DNA from: Pseudosulfitobacter pseudonitzschiae
GTDB lineage: Bacteria > Pseudomonadota > Alphaproteobacteria > Rhodobacterales > Rhodobacteraceae
NCBI RefSeq assembly: GCF_900129395.1
Contig: NZ_FQVP01000007.1
Coordinates: forward strand, 1-64,000
Length of the DNA: 64,000 nt
Direction of reading: 5' to 3'
Shown: piece after piece, positions 17,239 through 26,084 of the stretch
How the letters are laid out: each line of letters opens with the position of its first letter
How positions within the stretch are numbered: the stretch's first letter is position 1
Notes under the pieces: model-generated
What the model was told of the DNA's origin: nothing
What the model saw: only the letters and a program-made list of their open reading frames with translations
Database searches by the model: none
Program-made: the position numbers and the translations under genes

Positions 17239-17357
17239 TAGTACCCCTCAGTTCGAAGGAACTTGAATCTTCCAGACCTGACAGCCTCAAGCCGATTAAC
17301 GGGTCTGGAACCTAGGTTTGCATATTTCCCACAGTGGAGGCTTGGTTCAAGCGTTGA

Positions 17358-18569
17358 TCATTCGTCGTTACCCAGCGGCTTGATCTTAAGAATGATCGTT
17401 ATGACCGCCGCGACGAGGATAAGCCCACTGATCAGGAACACACCGCGCGGCCCAGAGATTTCCAGTAGCCCACCACCCAATCCTGCTCCTGCCGCGATCG
17501 CAAAGTTGATGGCGGCAACGATGAGCCCACCGCCTGCCTCGGCTTGGTCCGGCATCGCGCGAGTGATCCATGTGGACCATGACACGGGTACCCCCGCAAT
17601 GACGAGACCCCATACCGCAATCAACAGCGCATCAACCGCCGTGACGCCGCCAAAGAGGGTCAGAATGAGTGCAAGCCCCGCCATGACCGACGGCATCATG
17701 ATCAGCGCAAGCCGCAGCGACCGCTGAATGACAAAGGCAATCAGGTAAGTTCCGAGAAAATTGGCAAGTCCAAAGCCAAAAAGGATTGCAGTTACGCCGT
17801 CAACGCCCACGCCTGTTACGGTTTCCAGAAACGGTCGGATATAAGTGAAGAATGTGAAGTGGCCGGCGAACACCATCAGCACTGCGATCATCCCGATGCC
17901 AATGCCCGGACGGCGCAGAACCTCGAACAGGATCGTCATGCGTGCTTTGCCCTGCGCTGGCAAAGACGGAAGCGTCAGCATCTGGACCAAAAGGGCCAGC
18001 ACGGCAAGTCCGGTGGCCGCAACAAAAACGCCCCGCCAGCCAATCATGGCCCCAAGATAGCTGCCAACCGGCACCGCAAAAACAGTCGCCGCAGAGACCC
18101 CCAAGAACATGATTGATATGGCACGTGGGATGTCACGCTCTGGCACCAATCGCATCAATGTGGCGATCGACAAGCTCCAGAAACCGCCCAAAGCAATCCC
18201 AATTAAAACACGCCCGAACAGCAATGTAAGAATACCCGGCGCGGTTGCGACAGTCAGGTTGGAAATAATCAGCAGAACCGAAAAACCCATCAAAATCCAT
18301 TTGCGATCAATGCCGCGTATTGCAACTGAAATGAACAGGCTGGTCAAAAGCGCCACAAGCGCGGTTACGGTTACGGCCTGTCCAGCGGCCCCCTTACTGA
18401 TGTTCAGCCCCTCGGCGAGCGGCGTCAAAAGACTGGCGGGAAGGAACTCTGCCGTCACCAGCGAAAAAACACCAAGTGACATTGAAAAGACGGCGCCCCA
18501 AGCGGGACGCGTTTGATTTTTGTCTGATATGTCTGGCTGAACATTTGTCGCGAATGTATCTGATGGCAT
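17358..18569 (-). CDS. MFS transporter, NepI/AraJ-like (DHA1)
   Basis: The 403-residue, 12-segment permease has LVTAEFLPASLLTPLAEGLN near the start, characteristic of the NepI/AraJ/YdhP group of sugar, nucleoside or drug efflux proteins, and a LFGRVLIGIALGGFW stretch in segment 4. The ATG at 18569 is chosen because GGAG lies just upstream; an ATG four codons earlier has no ribosome site. It is divergent from an AraC-family gene only about 56 bases away, so that regulator probably controls it. Confidence 0.88.
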   Translation of the reverse strand: MPSDTFATNVQPDISDKNQTRPAWGAVFSMSLGVFSLVTAEFLPASLLTPLAEGLNISKGAAGQAVTVTALVALLTSLFISVAIRGIDRKWILMGFSVLLIISNLTVATAPGILTLLFGRVLIGIALGGFWSLSIATLMRLVPERDIPRAISIMFLGVSAATVFAVPVGSYLGAMIGWRGVFVAATGLAVLALLVQMLTLPSLPAQGKARMTILFEVLRRPGIGIGMIAVLMVFAGHFTFFTYIRPFLETVTGVGVDGVTAILFGFGLANFLGTYLIAFVIQRSLRLALIMMPSVMAGLALILTLFGGVTAVDALLIAVWGLVIAGVPVSWSTWITRAMPDQAEAGGGLIVAAINFAIAAGAGLGGGLLEISGPRGVFLISGLILVAAVITIILKIKPLGNDE

Positions 18570-18625
18570 AGGGCGCTCCATGGCGTTGTCTGTTGGTTGG
18601 ACAGAGATATAGCTGGAAATATCGG

Positions 18626-19627
18626 ATGAACTGTGCCAGTTTCTCCAACATGTTTGATCCAAACGCCGAAATGCATGAATCACACGATGCCGTGAGCGAG
18701 GTGCTTCTTGGCATGCGCTTGCGTGGTGCGAACTATTGGCGACTGCGGCTTACACCGCCCTTTGGGGTGGATTTCACCGCCAGTGACGACGCGCGATTTC
18801 ACTTCATCGGCCAAGGGAAGGCGCTGCTGCTTTTGCCTGATGTCGCGCCGCGCATCATGTCTGCGGGTGATGCCGTTCTGATCCCGCGTGGGCATCCCCA
18901 TCAGATACTGTCAGGGCCGCGCGTCGCGGCGCGCGATTTCGACCGCTTTACGCCCGAACCAGTTTGCCAGGCGTTCAGCGAGATCCGTGACTGTGACGAT
19001 GCCGTATGTCGCAGCACCGATACAACGATCCTGACTGGCGCTATGGAGTTGGATCTCGCCACGGTGCATCCGTTGGTGGCGTTGATGCCTGAGGCGATGT
19101 CAGTGGGCGCTCTTCTAGATAGCCAACCGGAAATGCATGCAATCCTTGCTGCGATGGAGATTGAGATGCAGTGGAATCGGCCGGGATCGGCGGGTATCCT
19201 CGCGCGTCTGGCGGATGTCATTGCAGCTCTGATCATTCGGGGCTGGGTTGAATGCGGCTGCGATAACGCCTCTGGCGTGATCACCGCACTGCGCGACCCG
19301 CGACTTGCAAGGGTATTGGTTGAGTTGCACCGAGATCCCGGGAGGGACTGGGACGTTGCAACGATGGCGGGTTTGATGGGTGCGTCGCGTTCGATGTTTT
19401 CTGATCGCTTTGTCGATGTGCTGGGCGTCAGCCCGTTGCGCTATCTGACGGATCTACGAATGCGTGTCGCTGCACAGTTGCTGGAACAAGAGGGCAATTC
19501 GGTGATGTCCGTTGCTTTTCGCCTTGGCTATTCCTCGCAAGCGGCGTTCACCCGCGCATTCAAACGTGTGATCGGCACGTCCCCCGCCGCACACAGGCGA
19601 AGTGCGAGACAGCAAAGCACCAGCTGA
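18626..19627 (+). CDS. AraC-family regulator with cupin sensor domain
   Basis: The 333-residue protein has an N-terminal cupin (AraC-binding-like, with IPRGHPHQIL) and a C-terminal double HTH ending in AFRLGYSSQAAFTRAFKRVI, the AraC signature. ATG at 18626 is used, although a start at 18650 (MFDPNAE) is possible as neither has a strong ribosome site. It is divergent from the MFS gene. Members of this subgroup often control a neighbouring efflux pump or oxidoreductase. Confidence 0.87.
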   Translation: MNCASFSNMFDPNAEMHESHDAVSEVLLGMRLRGANYWRLRLTPPFGVDFTASDDARFHFIGQGKALLLLPDVAPRIMSAGDAVLIPRGHPHQILSGPRVAARDFDRFTPEPVCQAFSEIRDCDDAVCRSTDTTILTGAMELDLATVHPLVALMPEAMSVGALLDSQPEMHAILAAMEIEMQWNRPGSAGILARLADVIAALIIRGWVECGCDNASGVITALRDPRLARVLVELHRDPGRDWDVATMAGLMGASRSMFSDRFVDVLGVSPLRYLTDLRMRVAAQLLEQEGNSVMSVAFRLGYSSQAAFTRAFKRVIGTSPAAHRRSARQQSTS

Positions 19628-20202
19628 TCAATTTCTTAAAATACCGAATGTGACTGACACATAGAAGTGCTCGATGCCCTTTGAACCTTTTGGAGTGTCC
19701 TAGCAGTTTGCGCGAGATTTGAATTGGTTACTGTCAATGGCAATGCGCGGACGCTCAATCCTATCGAAATATGGCGTCGCGTTGGATTGCCGGTAGAGCA
19801 TCATATCATTTCGCGAGCTCTGGCATTGCGTGTTGCCGGCGCCTCGTCCTTCAATTTCAAGATCCGGCCTGCGTGAGGAGCAGACTCTCGCCCTGTGGTG
19901 CGAGGACGGCCCAGCAGCCCTGCTTGTCGAACCGGGTGTGATCGACAATCTCTTCAAGGCGCTTCATCAGCCCGCTAACGGCGTATTAGTCCGGCGGGCG
20001 CTCCCGTCCGCCGTCGCAGAGCGCCACGTTGCGGAGTTTGCGATTAGGATTTCAGCAACTCAATATCCAGCTTTTATTGCACTTCTTCCTATCCTTCAGG
20101 CGCATCAATTATTGTGATGGAAAGTACAATAATTATTCGTTTGAATGAAGTGTGGCGGCGCACCAATTTAGAGATGAGAGAAATCCAGAAGAGGATGCTG
20201 CC
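19628..20202. other. Gap without a recognisable gene
   Basis: Short open stretches exist on both strands, but none has a credible start with ribosome site or a recognisable domain. GC content shifts several times and it is flanked by mobile-element debris, so it is probably decayed sequence. Confidence 0.4.
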
Positions 20203-20412
20203 ATGAATGCGCTTATTTCGGCAGGAGCAGTGCTCATATTCGGAGGCATGCTCGTGCTTACAGCTTCGTTCAATGACGGGCGAACAAGAAACCATCCATG
20301 TATGAGCCAGCAGGATGTATCCTGGTATCAGGAGCGCAGCAGAAGCGGGGTCTCGCTGACCTGCACCGAGGAAATCATGTTGCGCAACCTACGTGAAAAG
20401 GTGGAACGGTGA
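20203..20412 (+). CDS. Small hypothetical membrane protein
   Basis: A 69-residue open frame starts at an ATG preceded by AGAGG. The N-terminal 22 residues are hydrophobic (ALISAGAVLIFGGMLVLTAS), followed by a polar tail with two Cys that could be periplasmic or cytoplasmic. I recognise no family. It sits between unexplained sequence and a repeat, so it may be a real small protein or a chance frame. Confidence 0.35.
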   Translation: MNALISAGAVLIFGGMLVLTASFNDGRTRNHPCMSQQDVSWYQERSRSGVSLTCTEEIMLRNLREKVER

Positions 20413-20416
20413 TGAC

Positions 20417-20555
20417 TGTTGAATCCTGCGAGAAATTGCCCCTGTTTTCTGAAACGCCATGAAATCACTGATATCAACAATTCTGCTCACTTTTCATGAG
20501 TTTATCATGTTTCAGATGGGTCGGCACCAAATGAAAAATGGGCCAATTCGACGCG
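20417..20555. repeat. Copy B of a diverged noncoding repeat
   Basis: This aligns with 8223-8358 in the same orientation, with many substitutions and a few small indels. It starts right after the small membrane frame and runs up to the IS630-like fragment. The core TTTCAGATGGGT..GCACCAA is best conserved. Confidence 0.6.
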
Positions 20556-20619
20556 TAAATGAACACTGATCGGACCCATCGCACTGAACAGGAAGAACGT
20601 AATGTTCGCAGGAATGACG

Positions 20620-20796
20620 AAGGCGGGCGCGCCTGAGGGGCCGCGCGCGCCGCCCGTCCGCAGGATCGCCAGTGCTCAACAGCGATTCTGTCGCCGTCGC
20701 AAGCTGAAGGCGCTGCGCTGCTGTACGCCCGCTGAACCCAGCTGCAATCAAGTTCTGAAACCGAGACCGCAGCGCATCTGGCGAAGGTCCTGACAT
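20620..20796 (-). pseudogene. Transposase N-terminal fragment, IS630-like
   Basis: On the minus strand an ATG at 20796 opens SPDALRSRFQNLIAAGFSGR and TAAQRLQLATAT, which resembles the first HTH of IS630-family transposases (SGRAAALRLKLSPAT type). After about 55 residues the similarity stops and the frame runs into repeat copy B. The remaining transposase is absent. The call rests on a short match. Confidence 0.45.
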
Positions 20797-20870
20797 GATG
20801 TGAGCGCGCGCTGACCTCACTGCGGCCTACGTCGGATGTTTACTAAGCGTCCGGTCTGACTGCCCGTTAA

Positions 20871-21344
20871 TCAGCTGTGTTTTTGTAACACTGATTTCAC
20901 GAAGTCTGTTTCCCCGTCGCCGTATTGGCCTCGACCTCTGTCACCAAGGCTTCTGACGAGGCTTTGTTTGAGAGCTGCAAATTGCGTCCTTAGCTTTGGT
21001 TCGGATCGTAGCGCGTTTCGGAAGGTAATTTGGTCAATGCAGTTGAGATCGTCGGGGTGGTTCAGATGTAGGTTGTGGGTCCGTACATCATCATCGCGTG
21101 ACCGTATGAACAGGCGGCCACTGCGGATGCCACGGTCGACATAACCTAGTTTGACGAGCGCGGCAGCAATTTGAGCGTCTTCAGTCGATCGTAGAGCGAT
21201 GTCTAGAACGGGTTTGGCCTGTATTTCTGACACAGCGGTGCTGCCGATATGATCAATCTCGAAGGTCACACCAGCAAATGCCTTGGATATCAGAGAGGCC
21301 TCCTTCTCAAAAAGGTCGGACCATCTTGGATCGTGCTCGCGCAA
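20871..21344 (-). CDS. GrpB-like nucleotidyltransferase-fold protein, probably 5'-truncated
   Basis: The 157-residue frame has EHDPRWSDLFEKEASLI, EIDHIGSTAV and AKPVLDIAL, the GrpB/UPF0157 pattern with the nucleotidyltransferase-like GS motif. The only in-frame start is a TTG at 21344 with no ribosome site; full-length relatives have several more residues before the DPRW motif. Just upstream the sequence turns into a recombinase remnant, so the original start appears to have been lost. Function of the family is unclear. Confidence 0.7.
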   Translation of the reverse strand: MREHDPRWSDLFEKEASLISKAFAGVTFEIDHIGSTAVSEIQAKPVLDIALRSTEDAQIAAALVKLGYVDRGIRSGRLFIRSRDDDVRTHNLHLNHPDDLNCIDQITFRNALRSEPKLRTQFAALKQSLVRSLGDRGRGQYGDGETDFVKSVLQKHS

Positions 21345-21466
21345 GGACGGGGTTGCCCGACAGAGGCCACGGCCAGTGGCTCAGGGCCTTGTGCGAGGAA
21401 TGCATCCAGCTCGCGCTTCTCACCTTCCAATTCCGCCAGCCGGTCCTTCATGCTGGGTTGGTACAT
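21345..21466 (-). pseudogene. Serine-recombinase C-terminal fragment
   Basis: On the minus strand MKDRLAELEGEKRELDAFLA is followed by Pro-rich residues, a coiled-coil piece like the C-terminal region of large serine recombinases. No catalytic domain is present. It reads straight up to the truncated GrpB-like frame, so a deletion probably joined the two. Confidence 0.4.
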
Positions 21467-21608
21467 TCTGGACCTGTCGCTGAAGGCGTGGAAGCATCAT
21501 AACATGGGCTGTTTTGATAAAACGGCCCAGAGCGGCCATTAACGCAGAATTTTTCATGATGCTGTGCGGGTGTTCAGACCGCACCTTATTCGAAAGAAGC
21601 TATCCTGG

Positions 21609-23399
21609 CTAATGTGCCAAAGGCCAGATCAGCGGGATCAGAAACACCGTCGCTGCCCCGATGATAATGTTCATCGGCAGGCCGATCCGCAGGAAATCGG
21701 TGAATCTGTAGCCCCCGGCGTTGTAGACCAGCGTATTGGTCTGATAGCCAATGGGTGTCGCAAAGCTGGCGCTGGCGCCGAACATCACGGCGACGATGAA
21801 CGGGCGCGGATCAAGGCCCAGTTGTACGGCAACGCCCGTGGCGATCGGTGCCAGCAGCACGGCGACGGCGTTGTTGGTCACAAGCTCCGTCAGGATTGAG
21901 GTCAGCGCGTAGACAAGGGCAAGCGCGACCAGCGGCGGCACACTTTCCAGCACCGGCGACACCTTCGCCACGATCATCGCTAAACCGCCGGAGTTATCCA
22001 GCGCGCTGCCCAAGGTCAGCATCGAGACGATCAGCAACAGCAATCGTCCGTCGATGGCCCCCACACCTTCATCGGCATCGATGCAGTTGGTCAGCAGAAC
22101 GACCGCGACGCCGATCAGGGCGAGTGTCAGGATCGGTGCGAAATCCATCGCCGCCAAAACGACGACGGCCAACATGGTGGCCACGGCGATGGGTGCCTTC
22201 TTGCGGCGAAAGCCCCGCGAGGTAACGGGGGACAGCAGGATCAGCCGCTCTTCTTCCGCCAGGCGCGCGATGTCGTCCGGTGCGCCGTCGAGCAACAGCG
22301 TGTCACCGACCGCCAGCTTGACCAGCGCCAGACGCATATCGACCGCAGCCCCGTTCCGGTGCAGGGCTATCGGATAAACGCCGAAGCGGCGCCGCCAGTG
22401 CAAGCGCCCGACGAGCCTGTGCAGCGCCTTGGAGTCCGGGCCGATGAGGACCTCGACCACGGACGTGGGGCGTGCGGTGGACGGCTCGGTGCCCAGAACG
22501 GCGGTGCCGACTGCCGCGCCGTCGCGAAAGCCCATGATCTCGGTGTCGGTCGTCTTGATGACGACGACATCGCCTGCCGCCATCCTTGACGTCGCCAGCG
22601 CATCGCGCCGGGACAGGTCACCCGACACCAGATCGACCACGCGCTTGTCGGCGCTCCTGAACGCGTCGACTTCCTGCACGGTCCTGCCGATGAGTGGGGA
22701 CCCAGCGGGGATGAAGAGTTCCACCAGCCACGTCCGTTGATCGCGCTTGGACTGCACCTCTCCGACCGTGTGGCGGTGGGGCAGCAGGCGCGGCGCGGCA
22801 ATCGCCAGAAAGGTACCCCCGATGAGGGCGACTGCGATGCCGACCGGGGCAATTTCGAACAGACTGAACGGTTCGAGGCCCAGGTCGCGGGCGATGCCGT
22901 CGACGAGAAGGTTCGTCGAGGTGCCGATCAGCGAACAGGTGCCTCCCAGGATGACCATGTAGGACAAGGGGATCAGCAGATGCGACGGCGCCATCTTCAT
23001 CTGGCGCGCGAGGGTAATAACCACCGGGATCAGCACGATGACCACCGGGGTGTTGTTCATGAAGGCTGAGGCGCAGGCCGCCGTGCCGAAGAACAGCCCC
23101 AGGGTCAGCACCGGACGGGCCGAGGCGTGACGGCCCAGCAGATCGCTCAGCGCCTCGAGCACGCCGGTGCGGACCAGTGCCGCGCTGAGGATGAACATCG
23201 CACCGATTGTGGCCGGCGCCGGGTTGGAAAGGGCGGCCAGCACGTCTTTGGTCCCAACAAGACCAATTGCAAGCGCTGCGGCAGCGCCGCAGAAGGCCAC
23301 GACATCCGGCGACCGAAGTTCGAGCACGAAGGCCGCGAACACGCCACAGAACAAGAGAACGGCCGCGAGGGGGGCCAGGGTTGCAAGGTCGAGTGGCAT
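21609..23399 (-). CDS. SLC13/DASS-type permease with paired RCK_C (TrkA-C) domains
   Basis: The 596-residue protein has membrane halves flanking a cytoplasmic insert. The first half ends with FMNNTPVVIVLIP and IGTSTNLLV, the second with TELVTNNAVAVLLAPIA and SFATPIGYQTNTLVY; these SNT-like hairpins bind Na+ and substrate in the divalent-anion symporter family. The insert (about residues 225-400) contains two TrkA-C domains, seen in a subgroup of bacterial permeases that carry sulfate, silicate-like or other anions. It is the last gene of the minus block, 180 bases after SecDF. Confidence 0.9.
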   Translation of the reverse strand: MPLDLATLAPLAAVLLFCGVFAAFVLELRSPDVVAFCGAAAALAIGLVGTKDVLAALSNPAPATIGAMFILSAALVRTGVLEALSDLLGRHASARPVLTLGLFFGTAACASAFMNNTPVVIVLIPVVITLARQMKMAPSHLLIPLSYMVILGGTCSLIGTSTNLLVDGIARDLGLEPFSLFEIAPVGIAVALIGGTFLAIAAPRLLPHRHTVGEVQSKRDQRTWLVELFIPAGSPLIGRTVQEVDAFRSADKRVVDLVSGDLSRRDALATSRMAAGDVVVIKTTDTEIMGFRDGAAVGTAVLGTEPSTARPTSVVEVLIGPDSKALHRLVGRLHWRRRFGVYPIALHRNGAAVDMRLALVKLAVGDTLLLDGAPDDIARLAEEERLILLSPVTSRGFRRKKAPIAVATMLAVVVLAAMDFAPILTLALIGVAVVLLTNCIDADEGVGAIDGRLLLLIVSMLTLGSALDNSGGLAMIVAKVSPVLESVPPLVALALVYALTSILTELVTNNAVAVLLAPIATGVAVQLGLDPRPFIVAVMFGASASFATPIGYQTNTLVYNAGGYRFTDFLRIGLPMNIIIGAATVFLIPLIWPLAH

Positions 23400-23541
23400 G
23401 GCGATGTGAGGCTCCGGAAGACCGCCGACGGCGGGGGGCGGGACGTGTCGAATCGCACAGGTCCCTTATAGGCGGACATTACATTGGCTTGCAGATCTGG
23501 GTGAGTGGGAGTTTGCGCCCTGGACCCGTCGAAAACGGTCT

Positions 23542-23569
23542 GCGCCGGGAAGGCCTTGTTCCCCGGCGC
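23542..23569 (-). terminator. Hairpin after secDF
   Basis: GCGCCGGG (23569-23562 on the minus strand) pairs perfectly with CCCGGCGC (23549-23542) around a 12-nt loop, then TTTT appears about 10 bases on. It lies just past the SecDF stop and before the SLC13 gene, so it may end or attenuate the message. Confidence 0.45.
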
Positions 23570-23579
23570 GAGGGGGGCA

Positions 23580-26039
23580 TCAGGTCACCGTCCTGGCAGG
23601 CTTCGGCATCAGCGCGGGACCGTTGCGCTGCGCAAGCCAGGCCAGCACCGGCCCGGCCACGAACAGCGACGACGCCGTGGCAATGGTCACGCCCGCGATC
23701 ATGGGCCAGGCGAACCCCGCCACCGCCGGCCCGCCCCAGATCGCCATCGGCACAATCGCCGCGAGCGTCGTGCCCGAGGTGAAGATGCAGCGCGCAAGGA
23801 CCTGGTTGAGACTGCGGTCGATCACCTCGGCCAGCGGCGCATCGCCGAGAGCGAGATTCTCGCGGATGCGGTCATAGACCACCACCTTGTCGTTGACCGA
23901 ATAGCCGATCAGCGTCAGCAGGGCCACGATCGTGGTCAGGTTCACCTCCCAACCCATCAGCGCGATGACGCCAAAGGTCTTGGTGACGTCGAGAAACAGC
24001 ACCGCGATGGCCCCGGCGGCAAAGTGCCATTCGAACCGGACCCAGATATAGGCCAGCATCGCCAGCACAGCGAGGCCAAGCGCCAGAAGCCCGGTGCTGG
24101 CCAATTCGCCGCTGACCGTCGGGCCGACAAGGTCGATCTGATGGAACACGGCATCGGGGATGACCTGCAGCGCGGCCGTTTCCACTGCGACCACGGTTTC
24201 CTGACCGGTTTCTCCCTGCACGCGGATCAGTGCCTCGTTGGGCTGGCCGAAGGCTTGCAGGCTGGCGTCGCCCGGAACCTGTGCGGAAAGCGCGCCGCGC
24301 AGGTCTGACAGAGGCACGGGGGCGTCCGAGTGAAGAACCATCTGCACGCCGCCGGTGAAATCGATCCCGAGTGACGGTCCCGGCGTCACGAGAAGGGCGA
24401 CAGAGCCAACGGACAGCACCGCCGATACTGCAAGTGCCAGCCGCCCGCGGCGCATAAAGGACAGGTTCCCGGGCGCTGGCACCTCTCCGATCAGCGGCGC
24501 GATGTCCAGACGCTTTAGTTTGCGGCGACGGACCGAGGTCTCCATCAGGAAACGCATCAGCACAACGGCGGTGAACATCGAGATCAGGATGCCGAGACTC
24601 ATGGTGACTGCGAACCCGCGAATGGCGCCGGCCCCGAACTTGAACAACAGGATCATCGCCAAAAGCGTGGTGATGTTGGCATCGAGAATCGTCGCCCAGG
24701 CCCGCCCATAGCCCTGTGTGAGCGCCTTGATCGCAACCGCGCCCTTGGCGGTTTCCTCGCGGATGCGGCTGAAGATCAGGATGTTGCTGTCGACCGCGAT
24801 GCCAAGGCACAGGATGATCCCGGCAATTCCGGGCAAGGTGAGAGTCGCCCCCAGCAGTCCCAGCGCGGTCAGCGTCAGCATCACGTTGAGGCCGAGAACG
24901 GCGCTGGCCAGCAGGCCCCAGCCGCCGTAGAGCGCGACCATGATCGTAACCACAAGCGCCAGCCCGATGGCCCCGGTGATCAGCCCTGCCTTGATCGAAT
25001 CGGCGCCAAGGGCCGCGCCGACGCTGCGTTCCTCGATCACGTCGAGCGACGCAGGCAAGGCACCGGAAGTCAGCAGCACGGCCAAGGTCTGCGCCTCTTC
25101 AGCTGTGAAGTTACCGGTGATCTGGCCCTGACCGCCCGGAATCGCCTGTTGGATGACCGGAGCGGTCAGGACTTCGCCGTCCAGCACGACCGCAAACCTA
25201 TGGCCGATGTTGGCGGCTGTGATGTCGGCAAAGGCCGCGCCACCCTGCCGGTCAAAACCGAAGGTGACAACGGGGCGTCCCGTGTCGGGTTCGAACCCCG
25301 CTGCCGCTGTGTCCAGCCGATCACCGGACAGGGCGACACGGTCCTCGACCGGGATCGTCCCCGTGCCATCGCGCAGCGGCAGAAGCGTCACGCCCGGACC
25401 GGGCCCGGGCGCCACCATCTGAAAACTCATCTTCGCGGTGGACCCCAGCAGCGCGCGCAACTGGGCGGGATTTTCGACGCCCGGCATCTGGACGAGGATG
25501 CGGTCGTCGCCGACCCGGCTGATCACCGGTTCGGACACGCCGACCTGATCGACGCGGTGGCGGATCACCTCAAGGCTGGCATCGGCGGCGGCGCTGGCGG
25601 CGCGGTCCAGTCCGGCCTTGGTCAGGGCCAGTCGCAAAACGCCGTCGGACAGATCGACGGTAAAATCCGTCGGGCTGCCCGGCGGGGCGGTGGAGGCCGC
25701 CGCCGTTTGCAGCGCCTTTTCAAGGGCGTCCGTCGCCGGTGCGGACACGCCAGTGCGATCTGCCATGATAGTGCTCGGATTCAGGTCTTGGTCGCGCATC
25801 ACGTCGGCGAGCATCTGGCGCAGGTCTTGCACCCGCGCCGCAGTCAGATCGTCGCGGTCGACCGCCAGCAGCAGGTGCGCCCCGCCTTGCAGGTCAAGAC
25901 CGAGGGAAACGGTCTGATGAGCCAGCCAAGGGGGCAGTGTATCGCGCATATTCTTGGGGAAAAAGTTCGGGAGGGCTGTCGCAACTGCAAGAAGCAGCAG
26001 GACGGCATAGGTCATGATGACCCACGCAGGTCGGCGCAT
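23580..26039 (-). CDS. secDF: Fused SecD-SecF protein-export membrane protein (divergent paralogue)
   Basis: The 819-residue protein joins SecD (about 1-510) and SecF (about 525-819). SecD shows SLGLDLQGGAHLLL, the beta-rich periplasmic P1 region and membrane motif GIAVDSNILIFSRIREE with Asp417, which lines the ion path. SecF shows GIDFTGGVQM (558-567) and GYSVNDKVVVYDRIRE (712-727). In most SecF proteins the last motif reads NDTVVV; Lys718 here is unusual. SecDF uses an ion gradient to pull exported proteins through SecYEG. Rhodobacteraceae normally carry separate secD and secF near yajC, none of which is here, so this is probably an extra copy with a special client or ion. Confidence 0.9.
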   Translation of the reverse strand: MRRPAWVIMTYAVLLLLAVATALPNFFPKNMRDTLPPWLAHQTVSLGLDLQGGAHLLLAVDRDDLTAARVQDLRQMLADVMRDQDLNPSTIMADRTGVSAPATDALEKALQTAAASTAPPGSPTDFTVDLSDGVLRLALTKAGLDRAASAAADASLEVIRHRVDQVGVSEPVISRVGDDRILVQMPGVENPAQLRALLGSTAKMSFQMVAPGPGPGVTLLPLRDGTGTIPVEDRVALSGDRLDTAAAGFEPDTGRPVVTFGFDRQGGAAFADITAANIGHRFAVVLDGEVLTAPVIQQAIPGGQGQITGNFTAEEAQTLAVLLTSGALPASLDVIEERSVGAALGADSIKAGLITGAIGLALVVTIMVALYGGWGLLASAVLGLNVMLTLTALGLLGATLTLPGIAGIILCLGIAVDSNILIFSRIREETAKGAVAIKALTQGYGRAWATILDANITTLLAMILLFKFGAGAIRGFAVTMSLGILISMFTAVVLMRFLMETSVRRRKLKRLDIAPLIGEVPAPGNLSFMRRGRLALAVSAVLSVGSVALLVTPGPSLGIDFTGGVQMVLHSDAPVPLSDLRGALSAQVPGDASLQAFGQPNEALIRVQGETGQETVVAVETAALQVIPDAVFHQIDLVGPTVSGELASTGLLALGLAVLAMLAYIWVRFEWHFAAGAIAVLFLDVTKTFGVIALMGWEVNLTTIVALLTLIGYSVNDKVVVYDRIRENLALGDAPLAEVIDRSLNQVLARCIFTSGTTLAAIVPMAIWGGPAVAGFAWPMIAGVTIATASSLFVAGPVLAWLAQRNGPALMPKPARTVT

Positions 26040-26084
26040 GTTCGGTATCCTTCGGTGTCTGGGTTTCTGTCTGACGTCGGGGTG

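Larger units (their letters stand above)
16463..17312 (-). mobile_element. IS5-family (IS427-like group) insertion sequence, apparently complete
   Basis: The 850-bp element has imperfect terminal inverted repeats (GGCTCTAGACTTGTT at the left, GGTTCCAGACCCGTT read from the right) and a TA on each side (16461-16462, 17313-17314), the usual 2-base target duplication of the group. It encodes a transposase in two overlapping minus-strand frames. A 112-base relative of its right end lies at 34144-34256. Family assignment rests on the protein and end structure; the exact IS name needs a database search. Confidence 0.82.

Noticed and set aside
20602-20793. Plus-strand 63-residue Arg/Cys-rich frame
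   Set aside because: It is the complement of the IS630-like fragment and has no features of its own.
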